A DNA stretch of 64,000 nucleotides from Gonatopus flavifemur (GCA_018340375.1 JAFFJZ010000014.1:6324001-6388000); one strand, 5' to 3'. Shown: positions 1 to 9,987, counted from the stretch's first letter. Numbers and translations are program-made. Notes: generated from the letters alone by a model not told the origin.

Positions 1-39
1 GATCTTTTCTAATGCATCGCGTAGGTACCGGTTTGACGT

Positions 40-590
40 TACAGAAAAATTATTACTGATACTGAATTTGAATAATTTGCAAGTCTAGTCTAGTCGGTGT
101 AAGAACTGCGGTAACAGTTTCAACGAAAATATCTTTATATAATATGTTATTGCTGTTATTTGAAAATTTGTAACTCATCAGAATGATGAGAGAAACATTC
201 TTAATAGTATACAGTCGGAGAAGAATATTTAAAATTCATCAATAACAACGTGTTCGAAAATATTCCCGTTAGATCTGTTACCGGACTCCTCACACCGACT
301 ATACAATATTACTTTGATTTATGATGTCAGAATTCATAACTGGCGTACAGCTGTACTGGTCAAAGCGTCATTCTCTCATTAGGGTTAGGATTTTGTGTTA
401 GGTTCGATTCCGCGTGTAGGGCTATGAGATTTTCGCCATTGACCCCCACAGTTTGAACGCTTGTCATCATCAAATATCTTCATTAAGATCATTCCCATCA
501 GGGAGGTCGATTCCTGTAGAACGCGGTTCTAGCAGCTGACATTGGAACATGTTTCCATACATCTATTACACATACAGTACGAGGTCGACA
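40..590. repeat. Diverged duplicate of 51,932-53,490
   Basis: This stretch is repeated, in the same orientation, at 51,932-51,985 and again at 53,001-53,490, with roughly 90% identity by eye. Shared landmarks include the start GATACTGAATTTG, a small inverted-repeat element, and the phrase GGTTCGATTCCGCGTG. That phrase contains a perfect Pol III B-box-like GGTTCGATTCC, but I cannot fold a tRNA around it. The 51,986-53,000 sequence is absent here, so either it was inserted there or it was lost here. The similarity ends at 590, exactly where the CCCATACAGG element begins. Confidence 0.8.
94..305. mobile_element. Small MITE with ~40-bp imperfect inverted repeats
   Basis: The left end reads TAGTCGGTGTAAGAACTGCG and the right end, reverse-complemented, reads TAGTCGGTGTGAGGAGTCCG. 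Both continue into GGTAACAG...AACG..AATAT. The element is about 210 bp with no coding capacity. A second copy sits inside the related repeat at 53,001-53,212. TA at both edges fits a Tc1/mariner-type target, but the flanks are also repeated, so the exact target duplication is not certain. Confidence 0.65.
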
Positions 591-1510
591 CCCATACAGG
601 AAACCCCGAGAATGTAAACACAGCCAATAATCGGCCCATGGATGGCTACCATTTGATGGCCAATAATGGATTCACATCATTGGCACAACTGTGGCCCACC
701 ACTGGCTGATAAGAAAGGCCAGCAATGAAAACAGCCGATAATCAGCCGATGTACGGCTACGGTAAACGGCCAACAATTGATTCCCCGTTACTGGCTGGAA
801 TATGGCCTGTTACTGAGGGAAATGGATTCCAAAGTTGAATGTATTGTATTCGTAATCACCCCTGAAAAAAGTTTGTTTTGGCCTTATTTCTATTACGTTG
901 AATAAATAATTCATATCCATCAAATACGTTTCACATGATTCAAATGAATTCTTATTCATATAGATAATCATTTACTTTCTCATCTAAATAACAAAAAAAT
1001 TTGAAGGAATAAGCAACTGAATTCAACTGATTTATCGAGAATACTTTTGACTGGTATAATTTTACATTTGAGATTGTCGAAATATCAGGCATGCAAATCT
1101 ATTTGGAAAAAAACATCCATTTCTCATCTTGTGAAAACTGGAATGACAAACATCCCAAAAACAAAAAAGTGTTTTGGGTCACGCTTAACCACTCATTTGA
1201 ACTAATACTGAACCGATTATTCTGGAACGCAGTCATATTACCATTGGATATCATTATTATTATGCTCTCGTAATCTGCCACTGATGGCTAACATTCGAAC
1301 ATTATCCCGAAATTTCTGGCCATAAATCGGGATCATTCAGCCCCATTACTGGGCCAATCAATAATTTTATACATGGCCCATTATTTATTGCCATTACTGG
1401 ACCCACGTTATCATCCAGCAATTAACCATTGATGAGCCATTAATGGGCGCCATTAACGGGCAAAGAACGCCGTTTGTGGTCCAGTAACGTGCCATTATTG
1501 GCCAATAAAC
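591..1510 (-). mobile_element. CCCATACAGG-family element, inverted copy lacking its inner end
   Basis: This is an inverted near-identical copy of 1,861-2,796. It begins with CCCATACAGGAAACCCCGAG and is dense in short variants of GGCCATTAATGG / GCCAATAATGGC. The inner end stops near 1,510, about 20 bp before the terminal sequence seen in its partner. The 60-residue ORF at 1,091-1,273 recurs in the partner only because the DNA is copied; I see no reason to call it a gene. Confidence 0.8.
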
Positions 1511-1689
1511 AAATCCTATCTGAGTCAACGAATCTTTATTCTCAGTGCATGTGTATTCATAATTTTGAAGTTGCGGACAAATGTTTTGACATTTTCTTGG
1601 ATCATGGTAATAAAAGCGTGGTTATTTGCTGGGGAAGGAAAGATTCAGTAACGAAGAAAAAACACATCATCGTGTATATTGTAGAAGTT

Positions 1690-3235
1690 TGAATCGTTTA
1701 TGAAAACGACAGGAAAATTCAAACTAACAAAATATGGTGAATCATCGTTATTTATCACCTCAAATTGACTGGTTGGGAGTGGGAACATCGTTTAGAGAAT
1801 GTACTGCAAGATTTTGGGTCTTGATTTGAGGTTAGATCTGAGTGTTTCGCTATTCGATTACCCATACAGGGTTCAACAATTGGCCCAATAATGGCACGTT
1901 ACTGCACCACAAACGGCGTTCTTTGCCCGTTAATGGCGCCCATTAATGGCTCATCAATGGTTAATTGCTGGATGATAACGTGGGTCCAGTAATGGCAATA
2001 AATAATGGACCATGTATAAAATTATTGATTGGCCCAGTAATGGGGCTAAATGATCCCGATTTATGGCCAGAAATTTCGGGATAATGTTCGAATGTTAGCC
2101 ATCAATGGCAGATTACGAGGGCATAATAATAATGATATCCAATGGTAATATGACTGCGTTCCAGAATAATCGGTTCAGTATTAGTTCAAATGAGTGGTTA
2201 AGCGTGACCCAAAACACTTTTTTGTTTTTGGGATGTTTGTCATTCCAGTTTTCACAAGATGAGAAATGGATGTTTTTTTCCAAATAGATTTGCATGCCTG
2301 ATATTTCGACAATCTCAAATGTAAAATTATACCAGTCAAAAGTATTCTCGATAAATCAGTTGAATTCAGTTGCTTATTCCTTCAAATTTTTTTGTTATTT
2401 AGATGAGAAAGTAATTGATTATCTATATGAATGAGAATTCATTTGAATCATGTGAAACGTATTTGATGGATATGAATTATTTATTCAACGTAATAGACAT
2501 AAGGCCAAAACAAACTTTTTTCAGGGGTGATTACGAATACAATACATTCAACTTTGGAATCCATTTCACTCAGTAACAGGCCATATTCCAGCCAGTAACG
2601 GGGAATCAATTGTTGGCCGTTTACCGTAGCCGTACATCGGCTGATTATCGGCTGTTTTCATTGCTGGCCTTTCTTATCAGCCAGTGATGGGCCACAGTTG
2701 TGCCAATGATGTGAATCCATTATTGGCCATCAAATGGTAGCCATACATGGGCCGATTATTGGCTGTGTTTACATTCTCGGGGTTTCCTGTATGGGTATTG
2801 ATTCGTTTCAATAACCGATTCAAGCTTCAGCAACATTCATCGCGTTCAGTGTGATGCTGAAAAAAAGTTGTTCATCAATACATATGATAATCATTTGAAT
2901 CGAAGTATGTTGGTCATGTTGTGAAATTCGATGCTTTGTGATCGATACGATTGCTTTCAGATATTCCACATTTAGAGCACACAGGAAGTTATATGCGGAG
3001 GAATGAAATCTTCCCAATGTTGTTGCAATTCGAATCGTTTACAGAAATGGAACGAAAACTCAACATCACAAAATCTGAGAAACTATCAGTGTTGATCTTC
3101 TCAAATTAACTTCTTGGAACTGGAAACACCGTTTGAAGAATGAAACGCAAAATTTTGGGTCTTCAACAGCTGAAGATTGCGTTATTGAGTAACCAATTCG
3201 GTTGAATAAACGTTTCAAACTTCAGTAACATATAG
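1690..3235. repeat. Old tandem duplicate split by the CCCATACAGG element
   Basis: The segment 1,690-1,860 aligns with 3,025-3,200: shared GAATCGTTTA, then AAAATTTTGGGTCTT, then the sequence before the insertion. After the inserted element is removed, the right flank (2,799-2,830, ending TTCAAGCTTCAGCAAC) aligns with 3,205-3,230. This locates the element insertion independently. No gene is recognisable in either unit. Confidence 0.55.
1861..2796 (+). mobile_element. CCCATACAGG-family non-autonomous element, complete copy
   Basis: The ends are CCCATACAGG and its exact complement CCTGTATGGG. TA lies on both sides (1,859-1,860 and 2,797-2,798), so a 2-bp TA target duplication is likely. The 936-bp body has no transposase and is filled with iterations of GGCC-ATTA/AATA-TGG in both orientations. 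With the copy at 591-1,510 it forms a palindrome with ~900-bp arms around a unique ~350-bp loop. Confidence 0.8.
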
Positions 3236-3510
3236 TATGTTTCCAGGGAAATGTAGATATTATTGGATATTTGGACAATTTTCATTCCAGAAAAGGGAAT
3301 CTTGATCCACGCCCATGATTACTTTGGATTTTACGTGAAATAGTTTACGTATAAGACATTCAAGTGGAATATATATTTTTTCTGATTCTAAACCGCTCAC
3401 AGATGTGTCGCAGTGACATTACAGGGGATCTGGGGCAAGAATACTCCATGGAGTATTCTGGCATGCATGCCAGATGAAATTCATTGCATCTAGCATCTGA
3501 ATTTCCGAGC

Positions 3511-3803
3511 AACGGAGAATCGCAAATAAGTCTCTGGACGATTCGGATCTTTCACTAGCTCCAGCACAATCGGAGATTCCAAAATCAGACTCGGATGTGG
3601 AGAAAATTGTGTGCTACAGGTGCACGGAAAAAGAAAAGTTGTTTGGTTACTTTTTGAACAGTGAAAATATCGCTAACCCTCGAAATATAGTTCGAATAAC
3701 AGCATGTTTAGTTGAATTTACAACGGCGAATGTAAAATGTACACCAGCTGACGTATATCTTCCATTCGTTGCTGTAAAATCAACCACAATCGTAGTAGCT
3801 TAA
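3511..3803 (+). CDS. Possible exon, unrecognised protein fragment
   Basis: An open frame runs from about 3,511 (after a TGA) to a TAA at 3,803 and gives about 97 residues. It is acidic and Ser-rich at first (SLDDSDLSLAPAQSEIPKSD) and then contains VCYRCTEKEK. An AG just before GAGCAACGG could be an acceptor. I do not recognise the family. The composition looks more protein-like than neighbouring random frames, but there is no partner exon, so this is weak. Confidence 0.2.
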
Positions 3804-4586
3804 ACTATATTTTGAGGTTGACAATATTTTAACTCCGCTTTTATTGTCAGTGGGGAACAGTTCGCGTATGCGACACTCGAATGAGATGGATCCTCTTTCT
3901 GCCTCTAAATCTGCCAAGTACGCGTGGCCCTGATATTCTATGGGACTTGAGACGTGAACCTTCCGCGCTGGATGAGCTTCATCGCGTCCAGCGTCAGAAC
4001 TCCGGCTTTACGACGAATCGCAAATGTATATTCACTATTAGAAATCTTTGTGAATTTCATAACTATCTTTAAACAATTGTACATTGAATTTGATAGCTGT
4101 ATATGAATCAAATTTCACTGTACATTTGTACATTGGCCCATTGAATCCTGACAGGACGCAGTTTGTCAAGTTTTTTCAACCTACATAAGTGCAACGGAAA
4201 CTGTCTCAGGACAATTTTGGGCTATCCAATATCAATGTGAAATTTAATGATCTTTCCGAATCTGATATTTGTTTTCGATAAAAATTTGATTTGATCAAGT
4301 TATGGTTGCTTTTCTATTGGGAACTTGTGTTTCCTTAAATATGTATTGTTTTAAAAAAATCAAACTTTCTGCATCGAAATAAATGAGGACCATGGCCAGA
4401 AAGTGAATATATCGCATCCTCGGACCGTTTTCTCCAATGGACACGGAATTGCATATTGGAGATTCAATATGGCTGTATTCAATACGGCGTTTCAAAGTCG
4501 AAAATTTGATGCAATATAGTATTTTTTGTATACATATAGAAATTCAATTCTCATGGATTTATGTGCAAATTTGTGTATGATGGTGT
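3804..4586. other. No recognisable feature
   Basis: AT-rich sequence with short random frames on both strands. Around 4,080-4,150 there are reiterated GTACATTG/ATTTGATA phrases. No splice-flanked coding block or clear terminal repeat is visible. Confidence 0.5.
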
Positions 4587-4980
4587 CCGGGGTCGCTGAT
4601 TACGAATTTGAGGTTGGATTTGAGAAATTCAGAATGGAGGATCCAAGATGGCGGACAAAAAGAAGAAAAATTACATGTGCCTGAGCAATAGTTTGTACTA
4701 AGAGGTTTTTGGGGTTACAGATCACGAATCTGAAGTCCAATTTGAGAAATTCGAAATGGTGAATCCAAAATGGCTGACAAAAAAAGAAGAAAACCACTTG
4801 TATCTGAACAACAATTTGCATTTTGAGGTTTTTGAGATCGCCAATTATGAATCGGAGGTCAAATTTGTGAGATCCAAAATGAGGGATCAAAGATGGCGGT
4901 AAAAAGAATAAGACCCTTATGGAGCTGAGCAAAAATGAGCGTTATCAATGTTTTTGGGGTTGCCGGTTCAAAAACTGAAA
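4587..4980. repeat. ~121-bp tandem repeat with AAGATGGCGG core
   Basis: About 3.3 diverged units start near 4,589, 4,711, 4,833 and 4,955. Each contains GGGGT(C/T)..GATTACGAAT, a run like TTGAGAAATTC, and AATGG.GGATCCAAGATGGC followed by an A/G-rich GACAAAAAGAAGAAA tract. The 50,775-51,250 array and a piece at 46,000-46,150 carry the same GATCCAAGATGGC theme, so they are probably related. Confidence 0.75.
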
Positions 4981-5730
4981 TGAAACTGAAACAATTTGAG
5001 TCGCATAAATTAATTGATACGTTTCTCAGCCGACGAAATACATTGCCGTTACCCAGCTTCCATCCCTTGGCGATGACCGTTGGAGAGAGCATCTCTTTTT
5101 TTCACATTGATTTTCATTACCCTGATTTGTTTTTTCATTACTTTTCTCATTATGGTCTTCTTTTACTTTTTGGGTTCATGGACGCGATATATGCACTCTA
5201 TGGGCATGGTCCCCATCGATTCCGATACAGGAAGTTTGATTTTTTGAAAAAAATATTGAAGAGAACACGAGTTTTTGATAATAAAGCCACACCATAACTT
5301 CGTCAAATCGAATCTTTATCAAAAACAAATACCAGATTCGCAAAGATCATTAAATTTTACATTGATATTGACCAGCCTGAAATTCTTCTGAGACAGTTCC
5401 CGTTCAACTCAGGGGCGTCTTTAGGGGGAGGGGGGGGGGAGGGAAGACTGGAGGGTCTATAGCTCAGGGTGGCAAATTTTAAGGGGTGGCGACGTTATAT
5501 AATTTTTTTTCACTTACCAAATGCGTTCAAGCACACAGGCGACAGAAGATGCAAATCCAAGTATTTTATGCAAGAACCTATACACGCACCTATATACGCA
5601 TAGCGATGTAGTCAACAATAACCTAACATTGCACATTCATAATTTATATATATATTGTATTATATATACTTTTTCTCCCAACAGTCAATATTTACATATA
5701 TATTTTTCTCAACATTCAATAACTATATGA
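4981..5730. other. Unassigned stretch with a G-run
   Basis: An ORF of 120 codons at 4,935-5,297 has no recognisable motif and partly overlaps the tandem repeat, so it is not called. Positions 5,422-5,444 form a purine run of almost pure G. An AT-rich TATATATA block lies at 5,640-5,705. Confidence 0.4.
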
Positions 5731-5731
5731 T

Positions 5732-5780
<49 letters not shown>

Positions 5781-5832
5781 CATTCAAACAAAAATTTCTC
5801 TTTCTCGAATTCGTTCTCTCTCTCTCTCTCTT
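5731..5832. repeat. (CT)n microsatellites
   Basis: An uninterrupted CT tract covers about 5,733-5,778, and a second shorter one covers about 5,815-5,831, separated by 35 bp. ORFs rich in RERERE or SLSLSL here are products of the microsatellite. Confidence 0.95.
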
Positions 5833-5953
5833 CGATCGATGGCCTTGCTCGAGACATTTCGACGGCTTCTCTTGTACGAGCGTCAAACTTGTCGAGCCGA
5901 GACGGCCGATTTTTTGGTCCAGAGATCGTTTTCTCAAGAAAAAAGTTCAATGG

Positions 5954-6259
5954 TCACTCCGAAAATACAGCTTCTCGTCTAGAATTCGCCCTTTTCTCTT
6001 CAAATGCGGTCTCTCGCAGCACTTCGTTGACTCTCTCACTCTGTTCAACCGCTGTTCTCACTTCATAATCGTTCAACTGTGGTGACCCGGTCTGTCCCAG
6101 TGATGCCAGAAAAGACGGTGTGGACCGAAAAATCAGCCCCTCTACCGTGCACACAATGAAATTTTCGTAACTGAAACCTGTTTGTTTGCTTAGACAAAAA
6201 TAGCAATCGCTTGCATGACAAAACGGTTTTCTCCACATCATTGGTACACCAAATTTCAT
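5954..6259 (-). pseudogene. Cys-rich insect family fragment (WRxP...DCYFC motif)
   Basis: The first 33 residues of this frame (6,259 down to about 6,161) read KFGVPMMWRKP followed by DCYFCLSKQTGF. This matches my memory of a multi-copy, uncharacterised insect protein family with FGVPMxWREP...DCYFC..TGF. Downstream the frame no longer resembles the family. It pairs with the upstream CYVCG fragment at 6,646-6,805, which lies in the right order on the same strand. The family function is unknown; paired cysteines suggest metal binding. It may be an exon pair of a decayed gene or a transposon-borne domain. The family match rests on recall, not a search. Confidence 0.55.
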
Positions 6260-6645
6260 CAGCCGCCTAATTCAAAAACGAAACTGAAATCCATGAAATA
6301 ATCATATACACTGAGAAGAATTTGATTGTATAATTTCCCATAATTGATGAGAAATCAAAATTATGACCTGAAAACCACAGAATGTGTTGTCGAAGCTGAT
6401 AAATTTAACTGTCATTTGGTTGAATCCACAATACAAACGATAATATTATTTAGTACGGAAGTGAGTGAAGATAGCTGTAATTGCTGCATAGTTCATGCAC
6501 GTTCGACAGCATATTTTCAGGTTATAATATACTCAATTTACTATGAATGATGGAAAATTAAATATGAACATTATTCTCATTGTACATTAGTATATAATAT
6601 ACTCAAGCTGTAGATTTGACATCCACTTATTATTCAATACATACC
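6260..6645. other. Spacer between the two Cys-rich fragments
   Basis: This is either an intron or an insertion. At 6,311 ACACTGAGAAGAATTT resembles the CACTG-A-rich ends of the TA-flanked MITEs described below, but I could not find a convincing opposite end. Confidence 0.35.
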
Positions 6646-6805
6646 CTGTCGAGCCAGAAGCCCATTCTACGAGATTCATATGGCATGAAAAACATACAAT
6701 ACTTGGTGTCCATGGTTCATCAAGATTTTCAGCTTTCTTTTTCACGACATAATTACCGCATACGTAGCAAAAATTTTCTAGATGATTTGCGCACTCGAAA
6801 TCTCG
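6646..6805 (-). pseudogene. Cys-rich insect family fragment (CYVCGNYVVKK)
   Basis: The minus-strand frame from 6,805 gives RDFECANHLENFCYVCGNYV, then VKKKAENLDEPWTPS, then IVCFSCHMNLVEWASGST. In the family I recall, CYVCGxYVVKK is followed by ~25 residues before the DxxWxPxxVCxxC segment. Here that stretch is missing, so the copy carries an internal deletion. A stop precedes the frame at its 5' end. A GT follows at ACAG/GGTATG, so a donor is possible. It is most likely a relic of the same gene copy as 5,954-6,259. Confidence 0.55.
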
Positions 6806-7248
6806 TCACTGATGTCACAACACAGAACATCGATTCAAACAATTTCCATCGTCTTGCGACAAAGAGCGATGTGGATTGGTTTTGATTAAATCGACTAATT
6901 CAGTGATTTGGTTTTGAATTTGAGTGATTTGTACACTTTGACTACTGTGAGTCTTTCAAATCGCAATGATTATATTCTCTACGAAGATGAATCGCTTTTG
7001 ATACGAATTTATAAGACTATTCAAAATTATTCCGCATATTGTTTTTGTTTCTAATAACTTGAAAATTCACCCTCCATGGTTTTTGTTGATCGTGCGTCCA
7101 CTTCTGAATTTGGTATAATAATTTTTCGGGCTCCTTAGGAAGTACCAATGTCCGAGTGATTCGATGAACCTTGAACAAGAATTTTCATTTGTTATCAACA
7201 TATTCCATAAATCATCCAGTGAAATGATAAAAACTTATGAACAATTAC
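6806..7248. other. No recognisable feature
   Basis: AT-rich sequence. The last ~30 bases belong to the tandem duplication that starts near 7,220. Confidence 0.4.
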
Positions 7249-7532
7249 CTTGTTTTTCCTGTATGTTTCGAATGGGTTGTAGAGGAAGTGTTTTTAATTT
7301 GGTTTGTGTGTTGTGGATATCCTTCATTGGAGTTGATTCTGTCCCTAGTGCAAATGGAAGCGTAATAAGGGTATGAAGCGACGCGGAAGAGTACACAAAA
7401 CAGTATTTAAGCGCGAAAAAAGCGAAAATTGAAACATTTCACGCTTCATTTGTTCGAATATTCGCTTCCGAAGCGTGGATATTTTCACCAGGGGTATTGG
7501 TGGACGATCTGAAGAAGGTGGATCCGAAATTG
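7249..7532 (-). pseudogene. Decayed exon copy 1 of the minus-strand gene, MITE-interrupted
   Basis: Minus strand: an acceptor-like CATCCAAAG precedes 7,532, and the donor CAAG/GTAATTG is at 7,249. The downstream part reads ESTPMKDIHNTQTKLKTLPL then QPIRNIQEKQ. Its paralogue at 7,841-7,970 reads STPPKDIPSPQTKSRTLHVP then PIQKRQEDK in the same frame, which supports past protein coding. A 151-bp MITE splits the exon. With the MITE and its 2-bp duplication removed, the length is 131 bases, not a multiple of three, unlike the four intact upstream exons. Confidence 0.5.
7343..7493. mobile_element. GAAGCG-type MITE with CCCTGGTG ends, 2-bp GT target duplication
   Basis: The left end is CCCTAGTGCAAATGGAAGCG. 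The right end, reverse-complemented, is CCCTGGTGAAAATATCCACG. GT lies at 7,341-7,342 and again at 7,494-7,495; the tandem copy at about 7,930 shows the uninterrupted site. The interior repeats GAAGCG / CGCTTC. Related ends occur at 37,012, 62,556 and 15,470. Confidence 0.85.
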
Positions 7533-7840
7533 CTTTGGATGAAAAATGCGATGCGATAAAAATTAGCAATACAAAATAAACAATAGTGGCTATACATTAA
7601 TATACTGTATCACAGAAGAGAACCATTTACGCGAAATCTTAAAATTTTGGGTGAAATGAGTTAGAGTATCATTGAATATGAGTGTTACATTTCAGTTCAA
7701 TGTACCATTTTGTTTTTCATACACATTCGCACAAATTTCCTATTTTGAAAGAACTTGTTATCATTGTTGCATTTGAGTGGCTGTATACAGAACAAGAAAT
7801 TAAAATTTGATATACATACGGAAACATTATAAACAATCAC

Positions 7841-7970
7841 CTTGTCTTCCTGTCTCTTTTGAATAGGTGGTACGTGAAGTGTTCTTGATTTTGTTTGTGG
7901 ACTAGGAATATCCTTCGGTGGAGTTGATTATCTACTGGTGGACGATGAAGAAGATGAATTCATAATTCCT
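7841..7970 (-). pseudogene. Decayed exon copy 2 of the minus-strand gene
   Basis: Minus strand: acceptor-like CTTTGTTTAG before 7,970 and donor GACAAG/GTGATT at 7,841. The frame shared with copy 1 contains one TAA and an indel. The 130-bp length is not divisible by three. This copy lies nearer the intact exons, so it may be skipped in splicing or the gene may end upstream of it. Confidence 0.45.
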
Positions 7971-8186
7971 CTAAACAAAGAATGCGATACAATAAGAATC
8001 AGCCATACAAAATGAACAATAGTGACTATAGTGTATTAAAGAAGAAAACTATTTACGTGACATCTTGGAACTTTGAGCAAAAATAGTTGAAGTATCATCA
8101 AATACGAGTGTTGAGTTTCAGTTCGGTCTATCATAATGTTTTTTTTTCATGCACACTGACCCAAATTTCCTATTTCTCACTCGGAT

Positions 8187-8300
8187 GGGGGCCAAATCAA
8201 CGGAACCGTTAGTTGGAAAGAATAATACATCATACATTATACATCCCTTCCTTTTCAACCAATAGATTCGTTGATTTGTCCTTTCGTTGATTCAGCCCCC
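8187..8300. mobile_element. GGGGGC-type MITE with AT target duplication
   Basis: Ends are GGGGGCCAAATCAACG and, on the other strand, GGGGGCTGAATCAACG. AT lies at 8,185-8,186 and 8,301-8,302. It interrupts copy 2 of the tandem duplication just after TTTCCTATTTCTCAC, where copy 1 (about 7,745) has no insertion. 114 bp, no coding capacity. Confidence 0.85.
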
Positions 8301-8425
8301 ATCCTCTAACTCATTCTCATTAGTATGATCGTATTTGAGTAGCTGTGTACAAGGAAACAATTAAAATTTAACACATATACCTGATCATACCCAAACTAAT
8401 TTTGCTGAAAATTTCAAGATCTTAC

Positions 8426-8464
8426 ATGATGCGTTTTTTGTCCCTCCTTTGAAAATATAACCAC
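8426..8464 (-). CDS. Internal exon 4 of minus-strand gene
   Basis: The acceptor CATTTTTTTTCAG lies directly upstream and the donor CATCAT/GTAAGA directly downstream. With the carried base, the 39-base exon reads GGYIFKGGTKNAS. It starts and ends in phase 1, the same as the three exons upstream. Sequence beyond it on this strand (8,404-8,381) has another AG...GT pair, but it reads into a stop. Confidence 0.55.
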
Positions 8465-8499
8465 CTGAAAAAAAATGAGATGGATAAACTGTTTCTCAC

Positions 8500-8592
8500 C
8501 ACGAGCACGTTTTCTATTATTTTTCGAGATTTCATCATTTTTCGTTGGATATCTTTTTCGTGATAATATCTTTGATGATGAATGGATGATAA
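8500..8592 (-). CDS. Internal exon 3 of minus-strand gene
   Basis: Acceptor TTTCCCCTCTGGAAG upstream, donor GCTCGTG/GTGAGAAAC downstream. The 93-base exon in phase 1 reads VIIHSSSKILSRKRYPTKND then EISKNNRKRAR, a basic Lys/Arg-rich linker without a known domain. The 35-bp intron to exon 4 (8,465-8,499) is extremely short, so exons 3 and 4 may instead be joined by read-through or different sites. Confidence 0.5.
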
Positions 8593-8671
8593 CTTCCAGA
8601 GGGGAAATTCGAATACACGTATTTTATCAAGTATATGAATGAACAAGAATAAATGGAGGATAACCGATTAC

Positions 8672-8740
8672 CTGCTTCGTGCACGCGTTCTTTTGAAGGC
8701 ATTGTTCCACTTTTTCTATACATTATGTCACTTGGAAGAA
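8672..8740 (-). CDS. Internal exon 2 of minus-strand gene
   Basis: A strong polypyrimidine acceptor (CTCTCCCCGATTTTTTCCAG) precedes it, and the donor GAAGCAG/GTAATC follows. It is 69 bases in phase 1 and reads VLPSDIMYRKSGTMPSKERV then HEA. The phase matches the donor of the exon at 10,723. The ~2-kb intron between them is filled with transposon fragments. Confidence 0.6.
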
Positions 8741-8848
8741 CTGGAAAAAATCGGGGAGAGAAATGAATTATGAGAAAAATAGACATGAATTCAAAATATA
8801 CACCAATTTCATTTATATCTATAAAAATCATGGATAATGTTTATATGT

Positions 8849-9050
8849 ACCAATATTATTCATACGTATAAGGATCAATGATATTATCCATATGTGAACG
8901 TACCAATATTATTGATAGGTGTAAGGATTATAGACATTATTCATATGTACATGTATGGATATTACTATACCAAACCAATAATTGAATTTCACATGTACGT
9001 ACCAATAATCTATTCATATATGTACATATCAATTATCTGCTCATAGTGAT
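8849..9050. repeat. ~53-bp degenerate AT-rich tandem repeat
   Basis: ACCAATATTATT begins units near 8,849 and 8,902, each followed by GTATAAGGAT / GTGTAAGGAT and ending in CATATGT(A/G). Weaker units with ACCAATAAT and CATATATGTAC follow to about 9,045. Confidence 0.6.
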
Positions 9051-9100
9051 AGCAAAACACATATATTGTTCACAACCAAGAATCATTTTTAATTCATATA

Positions 9101-9302
9101 CGTACCAGAGTCGATCTTATCCTGATTTTCTTGTAAGGGTGACACTTGAAATAATTTTTCCAGCTCAATTGGATTTGCTTTATAATTTTTTTTTCTATAC
9201 GTTCTCCTTTCCCCGTGCTCTTTCTACTGCATACTCTTATTGGTTCAATTATTTCAAGTGTCACCCTCACAAGAATATCAAGATAAGATCGACTCTGGTA
9301 CG
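9101..9302. mobile_element. Foldback MITE with ~57-bp inverted repeats
   Basis: CGTACCAGAGTCGATCTTAT at the left matches the complement of the right end at 9,283-9,302. The match continues through AAGGGTGACACTTGAAATAA. TATA flanks both ends. The ~85-bp loop has no coding capacity. Confidence 0.85.
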
Positions 9303-9474
9303 TATACAGGGTGGCGCAAAAGCCTGGAAACACCTCCATAACTTTTGAACGGGGCATGTTAATTGGATCAAAGTTGTTTTTAATTAAAAAAGGGATCAAG
9401 GGCTATGGTAACGGGGACTTCGAGTTCCCCAGCCCTGTAGGGGGCGCTGGGGGGGGGCCAAAATTTTTAATGAG

Positions 9475-9898
9475 ATGGGGGGGCTTGTGATACATCATTC
9501 GATAGTGTGCTCCAACGCGAACCCTTCGATTTTGAATATTGCTGGTGATAATTTCGATACGGTGTGGTTCCAGCAAGATGGGGCACCAGCTCATTTTGGC
9601 ATTCAGGTGAGGCATTCCCTCGATGAGACATTTCCAAACCGATGGATTGGGCGGAGGGGAAAAATTGAGTGGCCGCCCCGATCTCCAGACCTTACGCCGT
9701 CGGATTTTTTTGTGTGGATTCCTAAAAGATCGAGTGTACTGCACAAAACCTGCGAATTTGGACGAGTTGCGGCAGAATATCATGGACGAAACAGGGTTGA
9801 TCACTCCACAAATGTTGGGAGAAGTCAAACGGAGTTTTTATGAGCGATTAGCGAGCTGTCAGGAAGTTGGAGGACACCAGTTCGAACAATTGCGATAG
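9475..9898 (+). pseudogene. Transposase C-terminal half, frameshifted (IS630/Tc1/mariner-like DDE)
   Basis: Frame 1 gives VWFQQDGAPAHF, then RWIGRRGKIEWPPRSPDLTP, then SDFFVW. Frame 2 takes over near 9,710-9,718, at a T-run, and gives GFLKDRVYCTKPANLDELRQ then VGGHQFEQLR up to TAG at 9,898. The second catalytic Asp (QQD) and the SPDLTPSDF acidic region are visible. The helix-turn-helix region and first Asp are gone. The enzyme would have cut and joined element ends in the nucleus, but this copy cannot. Confidence 0.85.
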
Positions 9899-9945
9899 TG
9901 TGCCGAGCGCATGATCGTTGATGATCCGAACCGACAAAAAAAACG

Positions 9946-9949
<4 letters not shown>

Positions 9950-9987
<38 letters not shown>

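Larger units (their letters stand above)
7220..8395. repeat. Tandem duplication of ~600 bp carrying an exon
   Basis: Copy 1 (about 7,220-7,835) and copy 2 (about 7,830-8,395) align along their length. Shared anchors include the exon donor region, GGTGGACGAT..GAAGA, AAATAGTG.CTATA, TTTCAGTTC and AAATTTCCTATTT. Each copy has one insertion the other lacks: a CCCTGGTG-type MITE in copy 1 (7,343-7,493) and a GGGGGC-type MITE in copy 2 (8,187-8,300). The duplicate pair therefore supplies clean empty-site evidence for both. Confidence 0.8.

Noticed and set aside
320..440. tRNA gene suggested by a perfect GGTTCGATTCC B-box
   Set aside because: No acceptor stem, weak A-box and unpaired T-stem. It may be a degenerate SINE, but there is not enough to call.
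4935..5297. 120-codon ORF with hydrophobic segment
   Set aside because: Begins inside the tandem repeat and has no family motif or splice context.
5723..6068. SLSLSLS / RERERE ORFs
   Set aside because: Products of the (CT)n microsatellite.
8381..8404. Microexon between AG and GT after exon 4 on the minus strand
   Set aside because: In the phase set by exon 4 it runs into TGA, and 24 bases is too short to judge.
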